Shown here: positions 36,001-44,374 of the stretch, in pieces
How the letters are laid out: every line of letters begins with the position of its first letter
Position numbering within the stretch: the stretch's first letter is position 1
DNA from: Clostridiales bacterium
GTDB lineage: Bacteria; Bacillota; Clostridia; Lachnospirales; Lachnospiraceae
Length of the DNA: 64,000 nucleotides
Assembly: GCA_018376135.1 (NCBI GenBank)
Contig: JAHABX010000006.1
Span: 1 to 64,000 of the forward strand
Direction: 5' to 3'
Program-made: the position numbers and the translations under genes
The notes under the pieces: generated by a model
What the model was told of the DNA's origin: nothing
Seen by the model: only the letters and a program-made list of their open reading frames with translations
The model's database searches: none

Positions 36001-36234
36001 ATGAAGAACGTGCAAATCTCTTATGAATTGTTTATATCGCTGCTTCGTTATCATCTGGCGGAAGATGAAGATTGTCTGAATGAAATCCGGCAAGGATTGG
36101 AGCAAAAATTAGATTCGCTGGTGCGCCATGAATTGTATGCAAAATATAAGACTGCGCCTACACAGAAAGAACGGGAAAAAGCCAGACAGGAATATCTGGA
36201 AAAACGTGGAGTGCCGGATAGCTTTCGCTGGTAG
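36001..36234 (+). CDS. Small hypothetical protein of the element
   Basis: 77 aa, charged and helical, ending in EYLEKRGVPDSFRW. This kind of short protein is commonly found between repA- and mob-type genes of Firmicute elements; its function is unknown. The start MKNVQ follows AAAGGA. Confidence 0.6.
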   Translation: MKNVQISYELFISLLRYHLAEDEDCLNEIRQGLEQKLDSLVRHELYAKYKTAPTQKEREKARQEYLEKRGVPDSFRW

Positions 36235-36254
36235 TTTTCCTTTGACGATAATAG

Positions 36255-36277
36255 ACAGGAGCGTGACACGCTCCTGT
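36255..36277. repeat. Perfect palindrome
   Basis: Arms ACAGGAGCGTG and CACGCTCCTGT with a 1-nt centre, between two small genes. It could be a terminator or a protein-binding site; no T tail. Confidence 0.5.
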
Positions 36278-36308
36278 GGATAGCAGATAACGAGAAAGGT
36301 GTGATTCG

Positions 36309-36548
36309 ATGATAATTCAGCCGGAATGGGGAACCCGGAACGTGAACAAATATTTTTACGAAAGTGAATCCCGGAGGATTGCCGCATTTAACGAAATCTT
36401 TGGAGATGTGGAACTGACTGCGGCAGAAATGCGGACGCTGGTATGGCTGTGCGGGTGGGAGGAATGTACGGTAGAAAACGTACTTTCAGCTATCCGAAAA
36501 GCTATGGCAGTGGAAGCAAAGCGGCGGGAACAGCCGCCCCGTCCGTAG
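36309..36548 (+). CDS. Small hypothetical protein of the element
   Basis: 79 aa. PEWGTRNVNKYFYESESRRIAAFNEIFGDVELTAAEMRTLVWLCGWEECTVENVLSAIRKA is compact and probably helical. It was not recognised as a known family. RBS AGAAAGGTG. It ends in the candidate oriT region. Confidence 0.55.
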   Translation: MIIQPEWGTRNVNKYFYESESRRIAAFNEIFGDVELTAAEMRTLVWLCGWEECTVENVLSAIRKAMAVEAKRREQPPRP

Positions 36549-36640
36549 GACGGAAAAGCCCTCGGCAGAGCGCAAAGGCAGCTTTTGATGGACGGAACGG
36601 CTGTCAAAAGTGCTTTTGCGTTACTTTCGCAGAAAGTAAC
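36539..36640. other. Candidate oriT (hairpin cluster upstream of the relaxase)
   Basis: Three hairpins lie in 100 nt just before the MobV gene: CCGTCC-GTA-GGACGG (36539-36553), CAAAAG-TG-CTTTTG (36605-36618) and GTTACTTTC-GCA-GAAAGTAAC (36620-36640). MobV origins of transfer are inverted repeats located directly upstream of the relaxase gene, which fits. The nick site was not identified. Confidence 0.5.
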
Positions 36641-36696
36641 AAAGGCTATGCGCTGTATCCGGCGCTGATTACCAAAATGGGGAGAAAGGATATTGA

Positions 36697-38010
36697 TTGG
36701 AGAGAACTATCAGTTTTATGACAGGAAAAGGCTCTGTCAACCATAACAGCAGAAAATTCCATGCGAAGAACATTGACCCGGAGAGAAGTTGTCTGAACGT
36801 GGAATACTGTAATGAAAACGTCAAGGACATATATCACGAATTATTTGATGAAGCACTCGCCCGGTATAATGAGAAGCAGACCAGAAGTGACCGTCGGATT
36901 GAAAACTACTATGAGAAAATCCGCTCTGGCAAGCAGGAGAAGCCATTCCATGAGATTATCCTGCAAATTGGGAATAAGGACAACATGGGAGCGAAAACGG
37001 AGAACGGACAGCTTGCAGCAAAGGTGTTGGACAAATATATGCAGGACTTTCAGCGGCGAAATCCTACGTTGAGGGTGTTCAGCGCCCATCTTCACATGGA
37101 CGAAGCGACACCTCACTTGCATATAGATTTTGTACCGTATACGACAGGAAGCAAGAGGGGACTTGATACAAGAGTATCGCTGAAACAGGCGTTATCTGCC
37201 CTCGGGTTTAAAGGCGGTACAAGGCGTGAAACGGAGTTAAATCAGTGGGTGGCTTATGAGAAAGAACAGCTTGCCGCTGTCATGCTGGAACATGGAATTG
37301 AATGGGAAAAGAAAGGTACACATGAAAAGCATTTGTCCGTTCTGGATTTTGAGAAAAAAGAACGGGCAAAGGAAGTCACAGAACTGGAAGTAAAGAAAGC
37401 GGAGTTACAGGCAGAAAACGCTGCTTTTGAGGAAATTAATGAAAATCTCCATGAACAGTTGATACAGGTTGATGATGAAATTTCTTCTTTGCAGGAAGAT
37501 TTGAAGAAATCTCGGCAGGAAGCGGAGAAAGCACAGAAACAGGCTGATAAATACCAAAAGCGTATGAATGAGCTTGCTCCTATGGTTAAGAACATGGAAC
37601 GGTTGGCAGCAGACTTTTCCGCAGATCCGGAACAGACGCTTCCAGAAGCTGCAGTTGTGGAATCTGCAAAGTCGTACCGGGAGAAAAAAGCGAAACCTCT
37701 TGTAATGAAAATGGTTCAAGTCATGCGCTCTATCTATTCAGCATATCTAGATATTTCAAACAAATTTACAAAACTGCAAGCAGCTTATAATAGGGAGCGG
37801 AGTGGGAATGAGCGGCTGACAAACAGGCTGGAAGAAGTCTTAGAGGAAAATCGGGAACTGCAGATAGTGGCGACGGATTTTGGACGTGTGAAAGCGATGG
37901 TTGGACCTGAACAGGTAAACGCTGTTATTAACCGAGCAAAGCAACAGGAACAGATTGAAGCTGAGCAGAAATGGGCTGCGAGAAGAAAGCATAATCGGGA
38001 TGCCCGCTGA
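36697..38010 (+). CDS. mobV: MobV/Pre-family relaxase
   Basis: 437 aa. The N terminus GKGSVNHNSRKFHAKNID and the metal-binding motif HLHMDEATPHLHID (HxDExxPHxH, around residue 135) define the MobV family. The C-terminal half (~230-300) is coiled coil. It nicks oriT and leads the transferred strand; the element needs a helper conjugation machine. The start is TTG at 36697 after AGAAAGGA. It lies beside the candidate oriT. Confidence 0.92.
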   Translation: MERTISFMTGKGSVNHNSRKFHAKNIDPERSCLNVEYCNENVKDIYHELFDEALARYNEKQTRSDRRIENYYEKIRSGKQEKPFHEIILQIGNKDNMGAKTENGQLAAKVLDKYMQDFQRRNPTLRVFSAHLHMDEATPHLHIDFVPYTTGSKRGLDTRVSLKQALSALGFKGGTRRETELNQWVAYEKEQLAAVMLEHGIEWEKKGTHEKHLSVLDFEKKERAKEVTELEVKKAELQAENAAFEEINENLHEQLIQVDDEISSLQEDLKKSRQEAEKAQKQADKYQKRMNELAPMVKNMERLAADFSADPEQTLPEAAVVESAKSYREKKAKPLVMKMVQVMRSIYSAYLDISNKFTKLQAAYNRERSGNERLTNRLEEVLEENRELQIVATDFGRVKAMVGPEQVNAVINRAKQQEQIEAEQKWAARRKHNRDAR

Positions 38011-38061
38011 CAGGCGGAGGGCTGATTAAAACTCTCTTAGCTGCTATGAAGTGAATCCCCG

Positions 38062-38111
38062 CCAGTTAGTCAAAAGCGGCGCAGTCGTTTAGTCTACTCT
38101 TGACTGGCTGG
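38062..38111. terminator. Hairpin downstream of mobV
   Basis: CCAGTTAGTCAA (38062-38073) pairs with TTGACTGGCTGG (38100-38111) with one G-T mismatch. It separates the mobility module from the AT-rich cargo. Confidence 0.5.
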
Positions 38112-38130
38112 TAGGGATTTGCTGTTTCTC

Positions 38131-38159
38131 TTTACTCTTTCATATGAAGAAGCTATAAT
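38131..38159 (+). promoter_or_regulatory. Promoter of the metallophosphoesterase-HEPN cargo
   Basis: TTTACT (38131-38136), 17-nt spacer, TATAAT (38154-38159); the gene begins at 38195 behind AGGGGAGC. Confidence 0.65.
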
Positions 38160-38194
38160 TAAGTTATGAAAATTAGAGAAAGGGTTAGGGGAGC

Positions 38195-40867
38195 ATGGAT
38201 ATTATAAAGGAATTAAAAAGAGATGGTATGTTGCTGAAAAAGATTCCTAAAAAAGAGCAAACGATAGAACTTTGCAAAGCGGCTATTAGACAAAATCCTT
38301 TAGCCTTACAGTTTGTGTCCAGAAAGTGTTTAGATTCCAAAGTGTGTTTGGCAGCAGTAAAAAAGAACGGACAGGCATTTCGATATGTCCCTGGACAGTT
38401 TGTTACTAAACGAATGTGTGAATTGGCAGTTGAAGCAGACCCAGAATTATTGAATAATGTGCCAGAAAATTTTAGAACATCAACGATTTGTATAAATGCA
38501 ATTAAAAAAGATATAAACACATTGTCGTTTGTTTCACAGGAAAAAAGATATGAATTGTTCGATGATAATACGGAAATTGGTTTAATAGAAAAAATTGTGG
38601 TACATAATCCTAAGTGGTTAGTATATATGCCTAATCGCCCAGATGTGAAGGCATTATGTATAAATTATATGGAAGAAGATTTTTCTATTGCACAGTATAT
38701 GCCAGAGAAGATGAAAATATCTGAAGATATTTTGAGTTATCAAAAGTCAAAAGGAAAACTGGAATTTACATACAAATATTATGATTCTGAGGAAAAAAAG
38801 TTTAACGTCAAAATTAAAGTGGTATGTGGGCATCATAAATCATTATTTGACGAAAATAAGATAATAGAAGAATCATATTGTGTCCAAGAAAAATTTGAAG
38901 ATTTTGACAAATTCTATGATTTTTTAGATGGAAATCTTTTTGATGCTGAGTTGAGAAGTTTTGGTTTTCGTGGAATTGATTTAAGGAATTATAATATTGA
39001 AGGTGCAATTATCAATAGTGAGATATTGCAATCGCAAGGACTATATGACGGTACATATTTTGCTGCTATAAAAAAGATTTTGGAAACTGACGAAATTATG
39101 GGAAATAATGAAATTATGATACCTGATGAATTTTGTTATCCCAAACCTATTGACGATGATGAACATGAACGATTTGATATGAACCATATTCCGTTTTTTT
39201 ATATTAGCGATATTCATTTGACACATCGAGTTTGTAATAAATTTAAGGATAAGGCAACAAAAGAAGAAATACGTTCATATATAAAATTTTTGGCAAGAAG
39301 CATGGTTCGCTCCATTGGAACCAGACCACTTAATAGCTATTTGCTGATTGCTGGGGATACTTCATCTATTTTTGAGTTTACGGTTATCTTTTATAATGAG
39401 CTTATACAGTGGTGGAATCCAAATCAGATAGTGGTTGTGTCTGGTAATCACGAATTATGGGATCCTTATGTTGAGATGGAAGATAACGTAGATATATATA
39501 GAAAATTTTTTACAAAATTAGGTATAGTATTTTTGCAAAATGCTTTAATGTGTGTAGAAGATAGAAAAAAATGTGAGATATTCAGTGAAGCAGAAATACT
39601 GAAAATGAGCAAAGAAGAGTTACGGAATAAAGCTCAATGTAGTTCAATTATTATTTTGGGTGGAATAGGATTTAGCGGTTTAAATAAAAAATTTAATGCA
39701 TCAAATATACGATATGGGAAAAGTTTTGATGAATTATCAAGAGAAGTAGCGTGGAAGAAAGATGTACAAGAGGCAAATCGTTTTAACACTATATACACAA
39801 AAATACTGGAATGTTTAGGGAAAAATAGAGTTATAGTCCTTACGCACGTCAAGAAAGGAGACTGGAATACAGAAATACACAATCCATATTGGATATATTT
39901 GAACGGACATAATCACCAAAATTTTTATGAAATAAGCGATAGGAGAACTATATATGCTGATAATCAAATTGGATATAGAGCAAAGAATATTGGATTAAAA
40001 TATTTCTATTGTGATAATGATTATGACATATTTGCTTATTGTCAAGATGGAATACATGAAATAACAAGGGAGCAGTATATTGATTTTAACAGAGGAAAAT
40101 TGGTTTCTATGTCATTTAAAAGGGAAGGTGGAACAATCTATATGCTAAAAAGAGATAGTATGTATTTATTTTTAATATATTGCGAATATTCAAAACGTTC
40201 AAGAGGAAAATCTCTTTATCTTATGAACGGTGGAAAATTGGGGAGATTAAGACGAAATAGATTAGAAGATTTATCTTATTATTATGAGAGTCTTGAAAAA
40301 TATGCGGAAAATATAAATCAACTACTGTATAGATATGTGGGAGGTCAACAGAAACTTTCTGGATTTATTAAGCACCTTGGGGGTTCTGGAAAGATACATG
40401 GTTGCATTGTTGATGTAGAAAGACCAAACGAATTAGAAGGATTTTCATATTGCCATTTATTTGTTAATCCGATAGATGGGAAAGTAACGCCATATTTTGC
40501 TTATGATGTAAAATCAAGAATTGTTTACAAAGATTTAAAAACCCTGTTGCAGGCGCATGATAGTTGCAAGTTAATGGCTAATAACTATTTGCGGATTGAA
40601 AAAGAAGCTGCAGATAATTTGCCGATTGTCCAATATTCAGGGAAGATGGAAGAATGGGAAAAAGAAGCTGCAATGTATGATGAGGGCAGTTATCTTTATA
40701 AAATTTCTCGAATTATAAAAAGTTTGCAATATTGTACAGAGAAAAAAATTGTGCGTTTATGGAATGAAGAATTACTGAACTATGATTTTGTAAATCGGAT
40801 TAAACAATCGAATCAGATTGATGAAATTGTAGATGATAGACTTATGATTGATGAAAAGAGTGTTTAA
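38195..40867 (+). CDS. Large protein with DUF4116-like repeats and a calcineurin-like metallophosphoesterase domain
   Basis: 890 aa. Residues ~1-175 are a string of short helical repeats of DUF4116 type (e.g. AIRQNPLALQFVSRKCLDSKVCLAAVKKNGQAF). A linker follows, then a complete metallophosphoesterase with D339-x-H341 (ISDIHL), D388 (AGDTSS), N418-H419 (SGNHELW), H551 (LTHVKKG) and H572-x-H574 (NGHNH). All metal ligands are present, so the enzyme should be active on a phosphodiester or nucleotide. The C-terminal ~250 aa have no recognised family. Very AT-rich codon use unlike the mobility genes. It forms a probable operon with the HEPN gene. Confidence 0.8.
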   Translation: MDIIKELKRDGMLLKKIPKKEQTIELCKAAIRQNPLALQFVSRKCLDSKVCLAAVKKNGQAFRYVPGQFVTKRMCELAVEADPELLNNVPENFRTSTICINAIKKDINTLSFVSQEKRYELFDDNTEIGLIEKIVVHNPKWLVYMPNRPDVKALCINYMEEDFSIAQYMPEKMKISEDILSYQKSKGKLEFTYKYYDSEEKKFNVKIKVVCGHHKSLFDENKIIEESYCVQEKFEDFDKFYDFLDGNLFDAELRSFGFRGIDLRNYNIEGAIINSEILQSQGLYDGTYFAAIKKILETDEIMGNNEIMIPDEFCYPKPIDDDEHERFDMNHIPFFYISDIHLTHRVCNKFKDKATKEEIRSYIKFLARSMVRSIGTRPLNSYLLIAGDTSSIFEFTVIFYNELIQWWNPNQIVVVSGNHELWDPYVEMEDNVDIYRKFFTKLGIVFLQNALMCVEDRKKCEIFSEAEILKMSKEELRNKAQCSSIIILGGIGFSGLNKKFNASNIRYGKSFDELSREVAWKKDVQEANRFNTIYTKILECLGKNRVIVLTHVKKGDWNTEIHNPYWIYLNGHNHQNFYEISDRRTIYADNQIGYRAKNIGLKYFYCDNDYDIFAYCQDGIHEITREQYIDFNRGKLVSMSFKREGGTIYMLKRDSMYLFLIYCEYSKRSRGKSLYLMNGGKLGRLRRNRLEDLSYYYESLEKYAENINQLLYRYVGGQQKLSGFIKHLGGSGKIHGCIVDVERPNELEGFSYCHLFVNPIDGKVTPYFAYDVKSRIVYKDLKTLLQAHDSCKLMANNYLRIEKEAADNLPIVQYSGKMEEWEKEAAMYDEGSYLYKISRIIKSLQYCTEKKIVRLWNEELLNYDFVNRIKQSNQIDEIVDDRLMIDEKSV

Positions 40868-40940
40868 TGGCAATGTTACGCTTTAGATACTCTGGAAGCC
40901 TTATATTTCGAGAGATTCCAGACGCAATGGGAGGAGACTT

Positions 40941-41117
40941 ATGCTTAAGAGAGGTTTGAAAAACTGGAAGGATGTTCAAAATTTGCAAGGAATGTTATTT
41001 TTTGTACAGAGGATGGATGAATTGCTTTTTTATTATTCAATGGATACTTATAAAACACCAACATTAAATATAAAATTATTATTGCGTGAGTATTTGGAAA
41101 CGATTGACAGTATTTAA
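40941..41117 (+). CDS. 58-aa ORF in frame with, and just before, the HEPN gene
   Basis: It starts at ATG 40941 behind a strong GGGAGGAG and ends at TAA 41115-41117. Its protein (MLKRGLKNWKDVQNLQGM...LLREYLETIDSI) is helical and resembles no known family. It is in the same frame as the 525-aa HEPN ORF, which opens 6 nt after the stop. It may be the true N terminus of that protein, cut by one nonsense codon, or a real small partner. Confidence 0.55.
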   Translation: MLKRGLKNWKDVQNLQGMLFFVQRMDELLFYYSMDTYKTPTLNIKLLLREYLETIDSI

Positions 41118-41123
41118 GCGGGG

Positions 41124-42701
41124 TTGCTCAAGGACAAAAATGAGCTTCCAATATTTGAAGAAATTGTATGGTCTTTGAAGGGGGATATTGCAGCACAAAA
41201 AATTATTGGTATTAGTAAAGCTAAAGAGTTTCTAAAGAATCACGGTTCTTATGACAGTGATATGAAAAGGAAGATTTGTCAACTATTTTTGGATAAATTA
41301 TCTAATCGTAGATATTTAAAAGAAATTGAGATGGAGTTAAAAAGTGCAGTTTTAGAGGACAGAAAAAAAGAAATTGAACTATGCTCAAAATATTTAGTCA
41401 GAGAACTTACAGTTTTAGGATATAACTCAAGATTTATTTTTTCATGTTTAAATAAAGTGTTTTTTTTAAAAAGTGTGAATGATGTAGCGAGTTTAGACAT
41501 TTTTTTTAGTTGTTTTGATTCTGAAGTGAAAGAATATTCGGCGTATTTTACAGTTCATAGAGAACTTGCAAAATTTGGTGGACTATTATCGGAAAAAATG
41601 CCTGAAAATTCTATTGCTATTTTGGACAATAATAAAACGCCGAAAGGTATTCAAAAGATTGAAGGATATAGTGTGATTGAAATTGCCAATTTAAAAGCAT
41701 ATGATGAATATTCAGCTTATGAAATGGGGAAGACCGTAATTGGATTATTAAATCATTTTTATTCGTTTTTTAGATATGTTGAAAATGGTATTTATAAAAA
41801 TGGATATGTGAAGGTAGGAGAAAATAAGATTAAATATATTAAGGAACCTGTATCTGGTATAGAAAAATCCAAAAAAACTAAATCATTTGAGATATCTTCT
41901 ACTAGTGCTTTGAATCTATTTGATATGGCAACTACAAATTATGAAAATTTGTATAAGCTATCTAGAATTATGGAGATACATAATATGGCATTGGGGATTC
42001 AATCGCCATCTAATGCTTTACTAAGTCTATGGTCTATTCTTGAACTATTGTTGGAAAAAGAAAAAAATGATAATGATCGCAGTAGGATTTTTAATATTAT
42101 TGATTTGGTAATACCTTACTTAATAAATTCTTATATTGAAAAGATAGTAAAAAATTTACTATCTGATTTGCAACGATGGAATAAAAAGAAAACAGAGGCT
42201 GCTTTATCAGGGATTACAGTAGGGAAGGATGAAATAGAGAAATTATTTGCATTTATTGCACTTGAGGTATATGATGATAAGAGAAAAGAATTGTACAGGG
42301 AATTAGAAGTGTTTCCATTATTGAGATTTAGAATTTTTACTTTAAATGAGCAGTTTGGCACGAAAAAAAATCTTAATCGTATGTTAAATGAACATGAAAA
42401 GAAAGTGCGATGGCATTTGCAACGAATTTATCGTGCAAGAAATTTTATAATTCATGATGGAGATGATATAATGAATATTGAGAATTTGGTTGAGAATCTT
42501 CTTTCCTATGTAGATATAATATGTGAGAGAATCATCCAAAAGATAGGAGGAAGTGGAAATAAATATACAGTATCTGATGCAATTGTGGAAGAGAACTTGC
42601 AAGTAAAAGATTATCAGATGATATGCGAAACGATAAGCGATATCAATGATGATAATTTTACGTTATTTCTATATCATAGTGCAGAAGGCTTAACCTTATA
42701 G
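41124..42701 (+). CDS. Apea-like HEPN-domain protein (putative ribonuclease)
   Basis: 525 aa from TTG 41124. Near residues 290-450 it has the Apea-like HEPN pattern: a leading LLSLWSILELLL helix and the catalytic R439-NFII-H444 (R-x4-H) motif in RARNFIIHDGDD. HEPN proteins of this type are RNases in antiviral abortive-infection systems. The N-terminal ~280 aa are not recognised. No good ribosome-binding site precedes the TTG; translation may depend on the ORF at 40941. Very AT-rich, like its neighbour. Confidence 0.75.
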   Translation: MLKDKNELPIFEEIVWSLKGDIAAQKIIGISKAKEFLKNHGSYDSDMKRKICQLFLDKLSNRRYLKEIEMELKSAVLEDRKKEIELCSKYLVRELTVLGYNSRFIFSCLNKVFFLKSVNDVASLDIFFSCFDSEVKEYSAYFTVHRELAKFGGLLSEKMPENSIAILDNNKTPKGIQKIEGYSVIEIANLKAYDEYSAYEMGKTVIGLLNHFYSFFRYVENGIYKNGYVKVGENKIKYIKEPVSGIEKSKKTKSFEISSTSALNLFDMATTNYENLYKLSRIMEIHNMALGIQSPSNALLSLWSILELLLEKEKNDNDRSRIFNIIDLVIPYLINSYIEKIVKNLLSDLQRWNKKKTEAALSGITVGKDEIEKLFAFIALEVYDDKRKELYRELEVFPLLRFRIFTLNEQFGTKKNLNRMLNEHEKKVRWHLQRIYRARNFIIHDGDDIMNIENLVENLLSYVDIICERIIQKIGGSGNKYTVSDAIVEENLQVKDYQMICETISDINDDNFTLFLYHSAEGLTL

Positions 42702-42838
42702 GAAGATTTATGATATAGCGGCAACATTTTGGCAACAGAAAATCAGTAAGCAAGAATAAATGATGTAATTGAAGTAAAAAATGGCGTGTATTTGCATAAA
42801 ACTTAAGCAAATATAGTTAAGAATAACAAAGGACACGC

Positions 42839-42851
42839 CGAGTTTGAGTGA
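42839..42851. repeat. attR core repeat
   Basis: CGAGTTTGAGTGA, identical to 32151-32163. Confidence 0.8.
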
Positions 42852-43066
42852 GCATTGAGCCATGCAGGGATGAAATCAGAGAGGACCGGGAAAGAGCATT
42901 TATGTTCTTTCCCGGTTCTTATTGATTTCAGACATATACGGCGAAAGCCGTACAGCGAGATGAAGCGAAGCGAAATCGAGCTGAGCATGGCGGAGCCGGG
43001 AGAGCCGCATAAACAGCGGACTTCCGGGCTCTTAGTGTGTGGGCGTGATACCTTTTTGATACCTAT
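42852..43066. terminator. Region after attR with two hairpins (displaced guaA terminator)
   Basis: No gene seen. The hairpin at 42882-42917 (ACCGGGAAAGA / TCTTTCCCGGT with flanking bases) is likely the original guaA terminator moved away by the insertion. A second hairpin (42994-43030, AGCCGGGAGAGCCGC...GCGGACTTCCGGGCT) has a close copy at 46720-46760. Confidence 0.5.
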
Positions 43067-43885
43067 TTAACGTATGATTTCTTGTTCGGAATCAAAATTT
43101 AATTCGGCAAAGATCTTGTTGTCTTCTTTTTTTATTGAAAAGACATATTTTTGTACATACCTCTGTTTATAAATGTCATTGTAATAAAATTCCAGGTTAT
43201 ATTCACCTAAATCATTATCTGTTGGATTTTCAGAAAAAATATGTATATATATGAGCATATTTTGTTTCAAATTTATAGGGGTTATATATACGGGCTTTGA
43301 ATTGGCAACTTTATTTAGACCTATTCGCAAATTAATGGCAGCTCCATTTCCAACATTTTCTACTTCTAAAGGAACACTGACTAAATTTACATCACAAAAA
43401 GAAAACTTGTTTGTCTGGGTGGATACATATTTAAATCCGCCTTGAATTAAAGTTTGTTGTTGGTCTTTTGATAACGAACTTTTTGTGTCAATATTTCCGT
43501 TTCCAATGATAAAATAAATTTCTTTCAGACGATATTCCTCATAAAAAGGTTGTTTATCTTGATTTTGTTCCTGCTCAATGGGAGCGAAAATTTGATACTT
43601 GGAGCGGCTTCTTAAAGAATAAAGTGCTAAGATAGGAAGTACCCGATTACGAATATCCTCTCTATAATTGTGCTGAGAATATTGAATAGTTAAATAAACG
43701 CCATAAATAGTTAGTACAGCACCGAGTATAGAACCATAAAAAGATAAAGCGTCTCCCGCAGACCATTCTGCAATAAATATGTCCACAGGTGAACATTGTT
43801 TAAAGAGCCAGTTTATTAATAGAGGTATAACCAAAATAAATATTAAGAAAAGTATAGCTGTCATGCATATTTTTCGTTTACTCAT
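43067..43885 (-). CDS. Two-helix membrane protein of unknown function
   Basis: 272 aa. Two N-terminal hydrophobic helices (about 8-28 and 45-65; GDALSFYGSILGAVLTIYGVYLTI) are followed by a ~200-aa soluble domain. This layout is common among uncharacterised accessory proteins, some of them in defence islands. The start was chosen at the ATG after CGGAGAAAGG; the ORF itself extends to 43984. AT-rich. Confidence 0.6.
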   Translation of the reverse strand: MSKRKICMTAILFLIFILVIPLLINWLFKQCSPVDIFIAEWSAGDALSFYGSILGAVLTIYGVYLTIQYSQHNYREDIRNRVLPILALYSLRSRSKYQIFAPIEQEQNQDKQPFYEEYRLKEIYFIIGNGNIDTKSSLSKDQQQTLIQGGFKYVSTQTNKFSFCDVNLVSVPLEVENVGNGAAINLRIGLNKVANSKPVYITPINLKQNMLIYIHIFSENPTDNDLGEYNLEFYYNDIYKQRYVQKYVFSIKKEDNKIFAELNFDSEQEIIR

Positions 43886-43964
43886 ACTATTATTCCTTTC
43901 TCCGTTAATAGATGTTATTTTTCTTGTCATGTCCTTTTTCATCAACACTGCGGCTGGAAGCCGG

Positions 43965-44370
43965 TCAGTTGATTTTCCATTCAAAATATTCGTCCTCTGA
44001 AATTTCTCCGATTTTTAACTGCTCTTTCCGCAGACACCATTCACGCAGAAATTCATTTACCAGACCATAATCAATCCACATACCAACAGGGGCATGCGCA
44101 GACCATTCGTCACTGTCATTGTATCGAACGGATTTATCATCAGAAGCGTTGTACTTGCCGGGATTGCGGGCAAGCTGGAATAAGTGAATGGTGCTGAGGT
44201 CATCTTCATCAAGCCAGAAAAAAGTCTGCATAATGTCCTCGGTGCAACCGGGGATTTCCGTAATGAAATTGATATAGTTGACATTCAAAATATTGCAATT
44301 TCCATAAGCGTATTTTTTTATTCGTTCTCCTAACGTGATAAAGTTAATCGATCTCTTCTGGAAAAATGAC
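43965..44370 (-). pseudogene. C-terminal fragment of an uncharacterised protein
   Basis: The frame is open from a stop just upstream of 44370 down to 43965, but no ATG begins it; the first usable start is TTG 44288. The ~130 codons (GERIKKYAYGNCNILNVNYINFITEIPGCTED...ISEDEYFEWKIN) look like the end of a longer protein whose N terminus is lost. It abuts the nuclease gene. Confidence 0.5.
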
Positions 44371-44374
44371 TAAT

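Larger units (their letters stand above)
32151..42851. mobile_element. Integrative mobilizable element inserted in the 3' end of guaA (~10.7 kb)
   Basis: Bounded by 13-bp direct repeats CGAGTTTGAGTGA (32151-32163, 42839-42851). It carries an XRE repressor, excisionase, tyrosine integrase, MobC-like protein, RepA-like ATPase, candidate oriT and MobV relaxase. An AT-rich cargo lies at the right end. No VirB4, coupling protein or other mating-pair genes are present, so it is mobilizable and not self-transmissible. Short GGCAAC repeats and CTTAA(A/G)CAAAT sequences occur inside both ends, probably integrase arm sites. Confidence 0.85.

Noticed and set aside
32164..42838. Self-transmissible conjugative element
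   Set aside because: No VirB4, coupling protein or other transfer ATPase genes; only a relaxase, so mobilizable.
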